Below, piece after piece: positions 42,616-51,085 of a stretch of 63,556 bases of DNA. The DNA lies in NCBI GenBank assembly GCA_021848825.1, contig JAJZTQ010000016.1:1-63556 (forward strand). The letters are read 5' to 3'. Origin of the DNA: Pseudomonadota bacterium. Its GTDB lineage: Bacteria; Pseudomonadota; Gammaproteobacteria; Burkholderiales; JABEVD01. The translations under genes were made by a program, and so were the position numbers. The notes under the pieces are model-generated. The model worked only from the letters and a program-made list of their open reading frames with translations. It was not told the DNA's origin and searched no databases. Position 1 is the first letter of the stretch; each line of letters starts with the position of its first letter.

Positions 42616-43464
42616 ATGAAGCTCCTCAGATACGGCGAAATGGGCATGGAAAGGCCCGGCATCCTGGACGGCGAAGGAAAGATCAGGGATCTCTCCTGTC
42701 TCCTTGAAGACATCACCCCCAGGGTCTTTTCCCCTGAAGGACTCCTTGCGCTCAGCGCAATCGACATCAGGCTTCTTCCGCAGGTAGAAGGCGATCCCAG
42801 GCTTGGGGTGCCCTGGACGGGCATGTCGAAATATGTCGCTGTCGGCCTGAATTATCGCAGTCACGCAGCGGAAGCGTGTGCAGTTCTCCCGCCCGAACCC
42901 ACTCTCTTTCCGAAATGGCTGAGCTGCATCTGCGGACCCGACGACGACATCGTTCAGCCGCCCGATTCGACCAAGCTCGACTACGAAGTCGAGCTTGGCA
43001 TCGTCATCGGCACCCGGGCGAGAAGCGTCGGCGAACAGGAAGCACTGCAATATGTGGCAGGCTATTGTCTTGCCAACGACGTCTCGGAGCGCAGCTACCA
43101 GTTCGAAAAAGGCGGCGGGCAATGGGGAAAGGGGAAAGGCTTCGACACCTTTGGTCCAGTCGGGCCCTGGCTCGTTACATCCGACGAAATAGGAAACCCG
43201 CAGGATCTCGATCTCTGGCTCGACGTGAACGGAACGAGGCGGCAGACTGGAAGCACCTCAGACATGATCTTTTCATGCAGCGCGCTGGTAGCCTATTGCA
43301 GCCGCGTAATGACGCTCGAGCCCGGCGATCTCATCATCACCGGAACGCCGCAAGGGACCGGGATGGGTTTCGACCCCCCTCAGTATCTGCAGCGTGGAGA
43401 CATTGTCGAATTGGGCATAACGAAGCTCGGGAAACAAAGGCAGAAAGTGGTCGCTTTCAGCTGA
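42616..43464 (+). CDS. Fumarylacetoacetate hydrolase family protein
   Basis: A 282-residue FAH-fold enzyme. An N-terminal small domain precedes the catalytic domain starting KYVAVGLNYRSHA near 72. Metal-site residues appear in DYEVELGIVIG near 117-127, with LANDVSERSYQ and ITGTPQGTGMGF later. Family members include acylpyruvate hydrolases, oxaloacetate tautomerases and 2-keto-acid hydrolases. The substrate cannot be set from context. No clear Shine-Dalgarno precedes the ATG. Its 3' end overlaps a DUF2513 gene by eight bases. Confidence 0.88.
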   Translation: MKLLRYGEMGMERPGILDGEGKIRDLSCLLEDITPRVFSPEGLLALSAIDIRLLPQVEGDPRLGVPWTGMSKYVAVGLNYRSHAAEACAVLPPEPTLFPKWLSCICGPDDDIVQPPDSTKLDYEVELGIVIGTRARSVGEQEALQYVAGYCLANDVSERSYQFEKGGGQWGKGKGFDTFGPVGPWLVTSDEIGNPQDLDLWLDVNGTRRQTGSTSDMIFSCSALVAYCSRVMTLEPGDLIITGTPQGTGMGFDPPQYLQRGDIVELGITKLGKQRQKVVAFS

Positions 43465-43747
43465 GGCGCTGTTCCAGGCTGCTTCCCATCCTGTTCAGCC
43501 CGCATTTCAGGCTTTCCAGCAGCTCATGCCCTTCCTTCGTGATTTTCTCGACCTCAGCCCACATGACGTAACCGTAAGCCTTGATTATCGTCGCCCTGAG
43601 ATACCCGGCATCGTTGAGTTCGGCGATATGTTCGCCGACCTGCATGGGGAAATAGCCGACAATTTCAGTATGAAGCATCCTTTCCCCCGGCATTTTCCTT
43701 CCCGCCAGGGCAAGAATTTCCCGAACAAGATCCCAATCCCTCTGCAT
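43457..43747 (-). CDS. DUF2513-like small protein
   Basis: A 96-residue protein starting MQRDWDLVREILALAG, the hallmark of DUF2513, with a winged-helix-like body (YFPMQVGEHIAELNDAGYLRA, in part) and the terminal ITKEGHELLESL. Such proteins are usually found singly in prophages and islands and have no known role; a DNA-binding helper is plausible. The ATG at 43747 is preceded by GGAGG. It faces the FAH-family gene tail-to-tail. Confidence 0.75.
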   Translation of the reverse strand: MQRDWDLVREILALAGRKMPGERMLHTEIVGYFPMQVGEHIAELNDAGYLRATIIKAYGYVMWAEVEKITKEGHELLESLKCGLNRMGSSLEQRLS

Positions 43748-43855
43748 CGCGCCTCCATGCCTGAAGAAATCCGTTTCATTCTGGCATGACTTCGGGAAAA
43801 TATCCAGATATGGTCTCATGTATTGAAATTTCCACAGCATGTTGTGTCATGCCGC

Positions 43856-45487
43856 TCATCCCCTGATGCCAAGATGGTCCTTGAGCACACCCAGATAGGG
43901 ATCGAATTTCCGCCAGGCTTCGGAACTTCCCCGGTAAAGCTTCTGCCTGACCTGCAGCGCGCTCGCAGTCTTCACCGCCCTTTGCGTCTTCTCGAATTCC
44001 AGGCAGCCTTTTTCCCATGGCAGACCGCAATAATCCAGCATTTTCCTCGTTTCTTCTTCCTGGTTCTCGGTGAGTCTCTCGTAATCGAGGTCATGGATCC
44101 TTCCTGGAAAGCGCTCATGCCAGAAATTCATGAGATCAAGATACATCCTGTAGTATTCGGCCATTTCCTTGAGATCGAAGGCGAAGCCGAGTCCTTTTGC
44201 CGGAAAATAGGTCTTGAAGATTGACCAGCATGTTGCGACCGGATCGCGCAGGGTATGGATTATCCTGACTTCAGGATTTGCCGAGAGCAGAAATCCCAGC
44301 CAACGGAAATTCTGCGGCATCTTGTCGGTGACATGGCTTCGACCAGGCGAAATGCTTGCGATTTCCTCCAGATATTCCTTCGCCACCTTTGACGCGCAAT
44401 CCGCTCCTTGCGCAAAATGCTTCGCCATCAGTTCGTTCAGGATGTCGAGTTCCCCGGCGCCGAAAACCATGCTGTGCGAAGCCAATATCTGCTCGACAAG
44501 ACTCGTCCCCGATCTCGGCATGCCGACGATCAGAATGGGTTTCACCTGTCCAGAGGGAACGGGATCGACTTTTGGAAGAGGGTCGAATGCAATTTTGATC
44601 CTTTCGAAAAGCGCCCTGTCCTGCTCTATCGAATAGGATTGCATCCCCTTTCTCAGCCTGTTTCCTTCCTCATAAAGGGAAAAGGCTTCTTCATATTCCC
44701 CGATATCCTCGCAAGCCTTGGCCAGTGCGAAACTCGCATGCATCCTGTTCGTCTCGTCTCTCGATTTATCATGGAGCCTGCGCAGTTGCCCGACAAGCGG
44801 GTCCTGGGCGCTGAAGCGCTTCAAGTCCGCGAGATTGCGATAGAATTCGGCATGATCGGGATACAGCCCTATGGCTCGCCGATAATGCGCTTCCGCTTCT
44901 TCGGCCCTGCCCAGGTCCTGGAGGGTCGTGCCCAGATTGTCGTGCGCCTCGGCATAATCAGGCTTGAGCTCGATCGCCAGCCTGTAGTGTTTTTCAGCTT
45001 CACCCTGCCGGCCGAGTCCCCTCAACACATTGCCGAGATTGTTGTGCGCGATGAAGAATTCAGGCTTCAGTGCCGTCGCATGCCTCAGGCAGACTTCCGC
45101 CTCCTTCAATCTGCCCAGCTCCCACAGCATGTTGCCCAGATTGTTGTGGGCTTCCGGAAATTGATGCTCCAATTCGATCGCACGCCTCAAGCTTTCCAGC
45201 GCCTCTTCATGACGACCCAGCGCGTAGAGAACGATGCCCATGTCATGATGCGCCGCGGCATCCCCCGGCAGCAGGCAGACCGCATTTTCCACGGCCTTCA
45301 ATGCTTCCGCCGTTCTTCCCGTCATGATCAGGGAGGCCCCCAGAATTTTCCAGCCGAAAGCGTTGCGCGGATAGGAACGGGTCATCTTCAATGCCAGCTT
45401 CTCCGCCTCCTGATAATGCCCCAGATCGAGCGCGATCGCCGCCTTCTGGGCTGGCGTCATGGCGGCGGCAATCTTCTTCGTCTTCAA
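43856..45487 (-). CDS. TPR-containing sulfotransferase
   Basis: A 543-residue protein. About six tetratricopeptide repeats fill residues 15-240 (AHNNLGN...LGR...EAE pattern), followed by a sulfotransferase domain with the PAPS 5'-phosphosulfate loop GMPRSGTSLVEQILASH near 319 and the 3'-phosphate region HTLRDPVATCWSIF near 430. It may sulfate a protein, peptide or glycan selected by the TPR part; the target is unknown. The annotated start is TTG at 45487 with GGAAACGGA upstream; an ATG at 45460 is an alternative. It follows xthA by 22 bases. Confidence 0.88.
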   Translation of the reverse strand: MKTKKIAAAMTPAQKAAIALDLGHYQEAEKLALKMTRSYPRNAFGWKILGASLIMTGRTAEALKAVENAVCLLPGDAAAHHDMGIVLYALGRHEEALESLRRAIELEHQFPEAHNNLGNMLWELGRLKEAEVCLRHATALKPEFFIAHNNLGNVLRGLGRQGEAEKHYRLAIELKPDYAEAHDNLGTTLQDLGRAEEAEAHYRRAIGLYPDHAEFYRNLADLKRFSAQDPLVGQLRRLHDKSRDETNRMHASFALAKACEDIGEYEEAFSLYEEGNRLRKGMQSYSIEQDRALFERIKIAFDPLPKVDPVPSGQVKPILIVGMPRSGTSLVEQILASHSMVFGAGELDILNELMAKHFAQGADCASKVAKEYLEEIASISPGRSHVTDKMPQNFRWLGFLLSANPEVRIIHTLRDPVATCWSIFKTYFPAKGLGFAFDLKEMAEYYRMYLDLMNFWHERFPGRIHDLDYERLTENQEEETRKMLDYCGLPWEKGCLEFEKTQRAVKTASALQVRQKLYRGSSEAWRKFDPYLGVLKDHLGIRG

Positions 45488-45509
45488 TCCGTTTCCAGTT
45501 TGAGATCAA

Positions 45510-46274
45510 TCACTCGTAATCAACGATCAATGGGGCATGATCCGAAAAGCGGCTTTCCCGGTAAACATGGGCTGATTTCGCCCTCTGCGCGGTGCCTTCC
45601 GTCGCGATCTGGTAGTCTATCCGCCACCCGACGTTCTTCTCCCATGCAGCGCCCCGATTGCTCCACCAGGTATAAGCCTCCCCGGTTGCTTCGGGATGAA
45701 GCTTGCGGTAAACATCCACCCACCCTACCTCGTCGAAAACATGACTGAGCCACGCCCGCTCTTCCGGAAGGAATCCCGAGTTCTTCTGGTTGGATTTCCA
45801 GTTCTTGAGATCGATTTCCTTGTGAGCAATGTTCCAGTCCCCGCAAAGGATCACTTCTCGTCCAGACGATTTCAGTTCCTTCAGGTGGGGAAGAAATTTG
45901 TCCAGAAAGTAGTATTTCACCTGCTGACGCTCTTCAGAACTTGATCCTGAAGGAAGATAGAGCGAAATCACGGAAAGATTGCCGTAATCCGCCTGGAGAT
46001 ACCTTCCTTCGGCATCGATTTCAGGAATCCCCAGCCCTTCCACGATTCTGTCCGGTTCATTTTTCGAATAGATCCCCACCCCGCTGTAGCCTTTCTTTTC
46101 CGCATAATGGAAATATCCGTGCATGCCTTCCGGGACTGCAGGCATGTCCTCGGCCTGCGCCTTCAATTCCTGAATGCAGATGAAATCCGCATTCTGCATC
46201 GCCATCCATTCGAAAAAACCTTTCCTGGCTGCGGAGCGGATGCCGTTGAGGTTTGCTGTAATTATGCGTAACAT
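45510..46274 (-). CDS. xthA: Exodeoxyribonuclease III
   Basis: A 254-residue AP endonuclease/3'-exonuclease for base-excision repair. Motifs are ANLNGIRSAARKGF near 7, CIQELKAQ near 33 (catalytic E), CGDWNIAHKEIDLKN near 145 (D and N), and SDHAPLIVDYE at the C-terminus. It is divergent from pyrE over a 30-base gap. The length and motifs match the ExoA/XthA family. Confidence 0.95.
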   Translation of the reverse strand: MLRIITANLNGIRSAARKGFFEWMAMQNADFICIQELKAQAEDMPAVPEGMHGYFHYAEKKGYSGVGIYSKNEPDRIVEGLGIPEIDAEGRYLQADYGNLSVISLYLPSGSSSEERQQVKYYFLDKFLPHLKELKSSGREVILCGDWNIAHKEIDLKNWKSNQKNSGFLPEERAWLSHVFDEVGWVDVYRKLHPEATGEAYTWWSNRGAAWEKNVGWRIDYQIATEGTAQRAKSAHVYRESRFSDHAPLIVDYE

Positions 46275-46304
46275 AGTGTTTTCATGAAGCTTCGGGTTTT
46301 GTAA

Positions 46305-46955
46305 ATGCGATCTTTCAGCACGGAATTCATCGAATTCGCGCTCAGCAGGGAAGTGCTGCGCTTCGGCGAATTCATGACCAAGGCAGGCAGGCTCTCCCCT
46401 TATTTCTTCAATTCAGGGCTTTTCAACGATGGCGAATCGCTCTCGAAGCTGGGTGAATTTTACGCCAAGGCCGTCCTCGATTCAAAAATCGATTTCGACA
46501 TGCTCTACGGCCCGGCCTACAAGGGCATCCCCCTCGTCTCCGCAACAGCGATCGCGCTCGCTGACATGGGCTGCAACAGGCCCTTCTGCTTCAACAGGAA
46601 GGAGGCAAAGGACCATGGCGAAGGCGGGAACACGGTTGGCGCACCATTGAAAGGAAGGGTGCTGATCGTCGACGACGTGATTTCCGCCGGCACTTCAGTA
46701 CGCGAATCCGTCGAGATCATCAAGCATGCGGGAGCGGAACCCTGCTGCGTGGCGATTTCGCTCGACCGGATGGAGCGCGGGCTTTCGGAAAAGTCCGCCG
46801 TCGAGGAAGTCGAGTCCCTTCACGGCCTGCCGGTCATCAGCATCGCCAATCTGGATGATCTCCTCTGCTACCTCGAAATGAAAAGCGAAATGAACGTTTA
46901 CCTGGAAAAAGTCAGGGATTACCGGAACAGATACGGAGCAAAAAGCCATGCCTGA
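46305..46955 (+). CDS. pyrE: Orotate phosphoribosyltransferase
   Basis: A 216-residue enzyme joining orotate and PRPP to form OMP in pyrimidine synthesis. The PRPP-binding motif is VLIVDDVISAGTSVRES near 121, the catalytic loop RKEAKDHGEGG near 99, and YFFNSGLFNDG near 31. It is of the E. coli-like length. The next gene's start overlaps its last eight bases. No Shine-Dalgarno is obvious before the ATG. Confidence 0.96.
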   Translation: MRSFSTEFIEFALSREVLRFGEFMTKAGRLSPYFFNSGLFNDGESLSKLGEFYAKAVLDSKIDFDMLYGPAYKGIPLVSATAIALADMGCNRPFCFNRKEAKDHGEGGNTVGAPLKGRVLIVDDVISAGTSVRESVEIIKHAGAEPCCVAISLDRMERGLSEKSAVEEVESLHGLPVISIANLDDLLCYLEMKSEMNVYLEKVRDYRNRYGAKSHA

Positions 46956-47568
46956 GAAGCGCATCGTTCCCTTCCTCCTGCTTCTCCTCCTTTCATGCCC
47001 CATTTGTGCAAAATCGATCAAGTGCGTCGACAGCAAGGGCGTCACGCATTATGGCGACACCATCCCTCCTGAATGCGCCAATCGGTCGATCGTCGAACTC
47101 GATGACAAGGGACTTCCCGTCAAGGAAAATCCTGCGACGATGACCCCTGAAGAAAGAAGGGCGATGGAAGAGGAGGTTCGGAAGGAGGCCGGTGAAGCGC
47201 AGCAGGAACTCGAGCTGAAGCGTCGGGACAAGGCGCTGCTCGGCACCTACACGAATGAGACTGAGATCGACATGGCGAAGAGCAGGAACCTGCAGCAGCT
47301 GAATCTTGCCCTCGCCAATGTTGAAGCGAAGCTCAAGACAGCGAAGGAAAAGCTGAGCCAGGACAACGCGCAGGCGGAAAGTTTCCCGAGAAGAAACCAG
47401 CCCGTCCCTGCCGACCTCCAGGCGCGCATCCAGTCGTCCAAGAAGGAAGTTGCCGATCTGGAAGTCGAGCGCGTTCAGAAAGAGCAGGATCTTGCTGCGA
47501 TGACGCAGAAATTTGATGCGGACAAGGCTCGATACAGGGAACTCACGCAGAAGAAGCCTGCCCAATAG
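46948..47568 (+). CDS. Exported DUF4124 protein with coiled coil
   Basis: A 206-residue protein with a Sec signal peptide (IVPFLLLLLLSCPICAK) and an N-terminal DUF4124 domain (KSIKCVDSKGVTHYGDTIPPECA, in part). A charged helical coiled coil follows from about 70 to 200, where heptad-like L/A positions alternate with K/E/Q. DUF4124 proteins are periplasmic and of unknown role. It overlaps pyrE by eight bases. The signal region contains a Cys but no proper lipobox. Confidence 0.82.
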   Translation: MPEKRIVPFLLLLLLSCPICAKSIKCVDSKGVTHYGDTIPPECANRSIVELDDKGLPVKENPATMTPEERRAMEEEVRKEAGEAQQELELKRRDKALLGTYTNETEIDMAKSRNLQQLNLALANVEAKLKTAKEKLSQDNAQAESFPRRNQPVPADLQARIQSSKKEVADLEVERVQKEQDLAAMTQKFDADKARYRELTQKKPAQ

Positions 47569-47592
47569 CAGCAGCATTTTTTGGAGGAAGGC

Positions 47593-47856
47593 ATGAAGCT
47601 ATCGATTCCTTTCATTCTGTTGCTTGCGGCCTGCTCATCCGACAACGGCGCAAGGGAGGAAATGCAGAAGGCGGTCGCTTATCTCAGCGAAAGCCCGACT
47701 GCGTCGAGCACGGACGGCATGACCTTCGGCCAGCCCGGTTATTGGCATGCCGAATGCAAGGGGAATACGGCTCTTTGGAAAGCCGCGCAAGCGACCTGCA
47801 ACGAGGAAGGAAAGCATCCCCCGATCTGCGAGATCATCCGAAACGGCTGTCCCTGA
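47593..47856 (+). CDS. Small putative lipoprotein
   Basis: An 87-residue protein with a lipoprotein signal (SIPFILLLAAC, C14) and four further cysteines (ECKGN, TCNEE, ICEII, NGCP) that could form two disulfides. Family unknown. ATG 47593 follows a strong GGAGGAAGG. It is likely co-transcribed with the DUF4124 gene 24 bases upstream. Its stop abuts that of the convergent DsrS-like gene. Confidence 0.68.
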   Translation: MKLSIPFILLLAACSSDNGAREEMQKAVAYLSESPTASSTDGMTFGQPGYWHAECKGNTALWKAAQATCNEEGKHPPICEIIRNGCP

Positions 47857-48900
47857 TCAGGACCTTCTTCTCCGGGATCCGGAAATCAGCGGTTTTCCCC
47901 GCAATGTCGCGATCGTCGAGAAAACTTCGGAGAGGACCGGATCCAGCTTCTGGCGCAGAAGAGTCCCAACCGCAGTGGTCCTAGAGAGGACGTGATGTGC
48001 GATCCTGCTGTCCATGGCTGCAAGCCTTGTCATTGCTTCCCATTCAGCCGTGAAATTTTCTCGCCCTTCCGGCTTCGTTCCCGCAACAGGAGAAAAATAG
48101 GCTGCCAGGGCATCCAGCGTATAAATGACGACATCCCTGTCCGCCGGCCTGTCCAGCACTTCCGCCGCCACCCTGAGAAATGTCTGGCCAGGCCCTGAAA
48201 GGGTCCGGGACAGCTGTCTGCAACAGGCATCCTCCCCGTCTTGCATCATTTCACCGAACTCTGCGCGCGGCGGATCCTGTTCCGGCAGATCGTCGGGAAG
48301 AGCGGCGAGGAATCCGACATAATAGGCATTGTCGTACTTCCCCTTCTTCCACAGCTTTTTCCTCATCTCGTCGTCAGCAAGCCCCGACTTCAGGACGAGT
48401 TTCACTGTATCGATGATGACATAAGGCTCGTTCTCGAAAGGCAGGAATTCGACCAGGTGATCGACGAGGACCCGTCCCATGCTTCCCTTGACGACGCATT
48501 CCCTTTCGAGCATCCTCCTGGCATTGGCCGAATCCGGCATGATCCACCAGACCCGCCTCGCCAGTTCGTCTGTCAGCGCTGCAGAATAGGCAACCGAAAC
48601 CACCGCCTCCGGTTCGCCGAAAAGAAGAAGCTTCTCGATGCCTTCGCTCCTTGCCTGTCCCATTCTGGTCCAGCGCCGCAGATGGACCGGATAACCTCCC
48701 GGAGAACCGACTGCAAATCCGGCAAGGAATTCCCGGACTTTCCTGAGGTATTGATCCGGCCTTCCTGCAGGATGCAGTCTGACCGCGACCTCTCCTTTCG
48801 AAGTGAGTCCATGCACGACCATGGCTGCCTCGTCTATCCTGATCGCCTGGACATCGCCCGCCATCAGCACGCCAAGCCTCAATGAATCTTCGGGTGTCAT
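47857..48900 (-). CDS. DsrS-like protein
   Basis: A 347-residue soluble protein beginning MTPEDSLRLGVLMAGDVQAIRIDE. FAVGSPGGYPVHLRRWTRMGQAR and LLLFGEPEAVVSV (shown in parts) closely resemble what I recall of DsrS, encoded at the end of dsr sulfur-oxidation operons in Allochromatium and also in many betaproteobacteria without dsrAB. DsrS was reported to be dispensable for sulfur oxidation and its biochemistry is unclear. It lies one base from the VWA-domain gene, suggesting a shared operon. No other dsr gene is in the window. Assignment is by recollection, so moderate. Confidence 0.6.
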   Translation of the reverse strand: MTPEDSLRLGVLMAGDVQAIRIDEAAMVVHGLTSKGEVAVRLHPAGRPDQYLRKVREFLAGFAVGSPGGYPVHLRRWTRMGQARSEGIEKLLLFGEPEAVVSVAYSAALTDELARRVWWIMPDSANARRMLERECVVKGSMGRVLVDHLVEFLPFENEPYVIIDTVKLVLKSGLADDEMRKKLWKKGKYDNAYYVGFLAALPDDLPEQDPPRAEFGEMMQDGEDACCRQLSRTLSGPGQTFLRVAAEVLDRPADRDVVIYTLDALAAYFSPVAGTKPEGRENFTAEWEAMTRLAAMDSRIAHHVLSRTTAVGTLLRQKLDPVLSEVFSTIATLRGKPLISGSRRRRS

Positions 48901-48901
48901 G

Positions 48902-50014
48902 TCAGTTCAGCTGGATGCGCTCGCCCCACGGCACTTCGGCTTTTCCCTTGACAAGCCAAAGCACCGGGTGGGAAGGCTCATCTTGCGGAAATTCGCCAAG
49001 CGCGTCGGTGAAATAGACGAGAAGAGCCGGCGGTCTGTCTTGCTTCGAAACCCACTCGAAGACCGGCCTGAAGTCCGTCCCTCCTCCTCCCTTGAAGGAT
49101 TCCGGCAAACAGAAATCTTCCCAGGGTTCATAAGCCCATGGGCCGGAAAGACTCGAGTCGCAGGCAAGCAGTGTGACTCTCGCCCTGAGCTGCCCTTTTA
49201 TCCCCTTTATTTCGGAAAGGAATGCGTCCATCTCATCCTTGCTCACCGATCCGCTGACATCCAGCGCGATGACGAGGTCAGCTTCGGCACTTCTCAGTGA
49301 AGGCAGGATCATGGCACCTTCGCGCCTCGAAGGGCGATGGTAGCTGTAATCCTCCCTCGCAAGCTGGGAAAGGTGGCGGGCGAGCAACATGCGCCACGGC
49401 AGTTTGGATTTCAGGAGTTCGCCTGCCATTCTGGCGGCGAGTCCGCCCAGCTTTCCCGCTTCCTTTGCCTGCTGCATGGCCTGAGCAACATACTGCTTCC
49501 AGACATCAGTGAGCGCTTCCTTCTCTTTCGCCGAAAGCGGCGAAGGCTTTCCTCCCGATGAGCCGCCTTCAGCGCCTTGTCCGTCGCCGTCGTAAAGGTG
49601 CTCGTCCATGGATTCGCCTTCTTCGTTGATCAGGGGATAGATCTCCTCGGCGGTCATGCCGTCAAAGCAGGTTAGAATGATCGTGCCGGGAGGGGGAGAA
49701 AGCCCTTCTGCCAGGAGAAGCGGATTGACCGCGTGGTCGCAGGCGATATCCCATCTGGACTTCACCCTTCCCCCCCTTCGTGAAAAATGGGAAAGCGCGC
49801 AATGCATCGCCTCATGCGCGATGACGAACTGCAGCTGTTCGATGTCCAGATCCTCAAGATAGGCAGGATTGTAGTAGAAGCGGCGCGCATCCGTCGCCGT
49901 GGTTTTGCACCAACTGGCAGGAACCATGGGAAGCCTCAGCGCGAGCGCGCCCAAAAAAGGTCTGTCGAGGATGAGCCTTACCCTGGCTGCGGCAAGCTTG
50001 TCCCCGATTTCCAT
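48902..50014 (-). CDS. VWA-like metallopeptidase-domain protein (DUF2201 type)
   Basis: A 370-residue protein with an N-terminal putative metallopeptidase domain holding HEAMHCALSHF (HExxH) near 65-75 and a C-terminal VWA-like domain. The MIDAS-like ALDVSGSVSKDEM is near 249 and GGGGTDFRPVFEW near 310. The partner AAA ATPase is encoded just upstream with a TGATG junction. The pair resembles MoxR/VWA chaperone systems that load metals or assemble complexes. The start at 50014 is the coupled ATG; the frame continues upstream only as a shadow of the ATPase gene. Confidence 0.85.
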   Translation of the reverse strand: MEIGDKLAAARVRLILDRPFLGALALRLPMVPASWCKTTATDARRFYYNPAYLEDLDIEQLQFVIAHEAMHCALSHFSRRGGRVKSRWDIACDHAVNPLLLAEGLSPPPGTIILTCFDGMTAEEIYPLINEEGESMDEHLYDGDGQGAEGGSSGGKPSPLSAKEKEALTDVWKQYVAQAMQQAKEAGKLGGLAARMAGELLKSKLPWRMLLARHLSQLAREDYSYHRPSRREGAMILPSLRSAEADLVIALDVSGSVSKDEMDAFLSEIKGIKGQLRARVTLLACDSSLSGPWAYEPWEDFCLPESFKGGGGTDFRPVFEWVSKQDRPPALLVYFTDALGEFPQDEPSHPVLWLVKGKAEVPWGERIQLN

Positions 50015-51024
50015 CAGTAAAGGAGCACTTCTGAAACCGCCCCCGCCCAGCGGGAAAACTCGGGAACGGAAAAGAGCTTGTTGCCCATGGCGCGGTGAAT
50101 GTCCGAAACGAGCATGATGCCCAGTTCCCTCACCGGAAATTTGAGGGCATATTCCAGGACATTGCCAAGCTTGTCCTCGGACCTGATGGCTCGCCGGACG
50201 AGCGCAGCAGCCACGGCATACTGGATGTCCATTTCCTTTGGAACGGGTATGTCCTCCCCGTTCATGATGGCATCGATGTCCGGCATCTTCTCCAGGTTCA
50301 TGACGAAAGCATGGAGTTCCAGCCCTGCGGCCGGCCCGACGCATCCCTGAAGCGCGGGGAGGAGCAGATCGTTGCCGAATTTCGAGAGCGCCCGGCTTGC
50401 GAATTCCCAGGACCTCGGGCTGGGAAAAGCCTGGTGGGAAGGATCGAAATCGAAAAGCAGTTCGGGCCTGAAGCGCAAGAATCCTATGAGCCTGTCGTCT
50501 ATGCCGTTCGAATAGGCCCAGGCTGCCCAGTCGTCCAGATTCGCTTCGACCTCGAAGTGGGAAAAGCGGTTGGCAAGCGGGGAGGGCATGGCATAGGTGA
50601 TTCCCCTGTCCCCCTGCCTGTTCCCTGCGGCGAATATCGCCCAGCCTTCCGGTACCCTGTATTCCCCGAGCCTTCTGTCCAGAATCAGCTGGTAAGCCGC
50701 AGCGGATACGCTGGGCGGGCAGGAGGTGATTTCATCGAGGAAAAGAATGCCGAATTTCCCGTGGCGCTGCTCGTCAGGAAGCATCGAAGGGGTCGCCCAT
50801 TCCACCCTGTTCTCGACCCTGAAAGGAATGCCCCGGAGATCGGAAGGTTCCATCTGGGAAAGCCGGATGTCGATGACAGGCGCATCATGCCTTGACGCGA
50901 CCTGGGATACGATCTGCGATTTTCCGACGCCAGGCGGCCCCCAGAGCATGACCGGCGTATGGCTCCCTTCTCTTGCGCTGAGGAACTCCAGATCGAGCAG
51001 GGTGGAAAGCTGTGCAGGGCGCAT
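50014..51024 (-). CDS. MoxR-type AAA ATPase
   Basis: A 336-residue AAA+ protein with Walker A GPPGVGKSQIV near 30-37, Walker B ILFLDEIT near 95, a sensor-1 region IFAAGNRQGDRG near 125 and a long C-terminal helical part. It is the typical partner of VWA-domain proteins and would remodel client complexes in the cytoplasm. It is first in the MoxR-VWA-DsrS-like run. Upstream, a TATAAT and an operator-like dyad lie in the 61-base gap before gatB. Confidence 0.88.
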   Translation of the reverse strand: MRPAQLSTLLDLEFLSAREGSHTPVMLWGPPGVGKSQIVSQVASRHDAPVIDIRLSQMEPSDLRGIPFRVENRVEWATPSMLPDEQRHGKFGILFLDEITSCPPSVSAAAYQLILDRRLGEYRVPEGWAIFAAGNRQGDRGITYAMPSPLANRFSHFEVEANLDDWAAWAYSNGIDDRLIGFLRFRPELLFDFDPSHQAFPSPRSWEFASRALSKFGNDLLLPALQGCVGPAAGLELHAFVMNLEKMPDIDAIMNGEDIPVPKEMDIQYAVAAALVRRAIRSEDKLGNVLEYALKFPVRELGIMLVSDIHRAMGNKLFSVPEFSRWAGAVSEVLLY

Positions 51025-51037
51025 TTGATACTGTGAA

Positions 51038-51058
51038 AATCAGAATATGCTGATTATA
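51038..51058 (-). promoter_or_regulatory. operator-like dyad and -10 box for the MoxR gene
   Basis: AATCAG (51038-51043) and CTGATT (51050-51055) form a 6-6-6 dyad. On the minus strand a TATAAT (51053-51058) overlaps its right arm, and a third CTGATT sits at 51063-51068. A repressor site over the promoter is plausible, but no -35 of good fit was found. Confidence 0.35.
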
Positions 51059-51085
51059 TCCCCTGATTCATATTGCTGCCACAAT

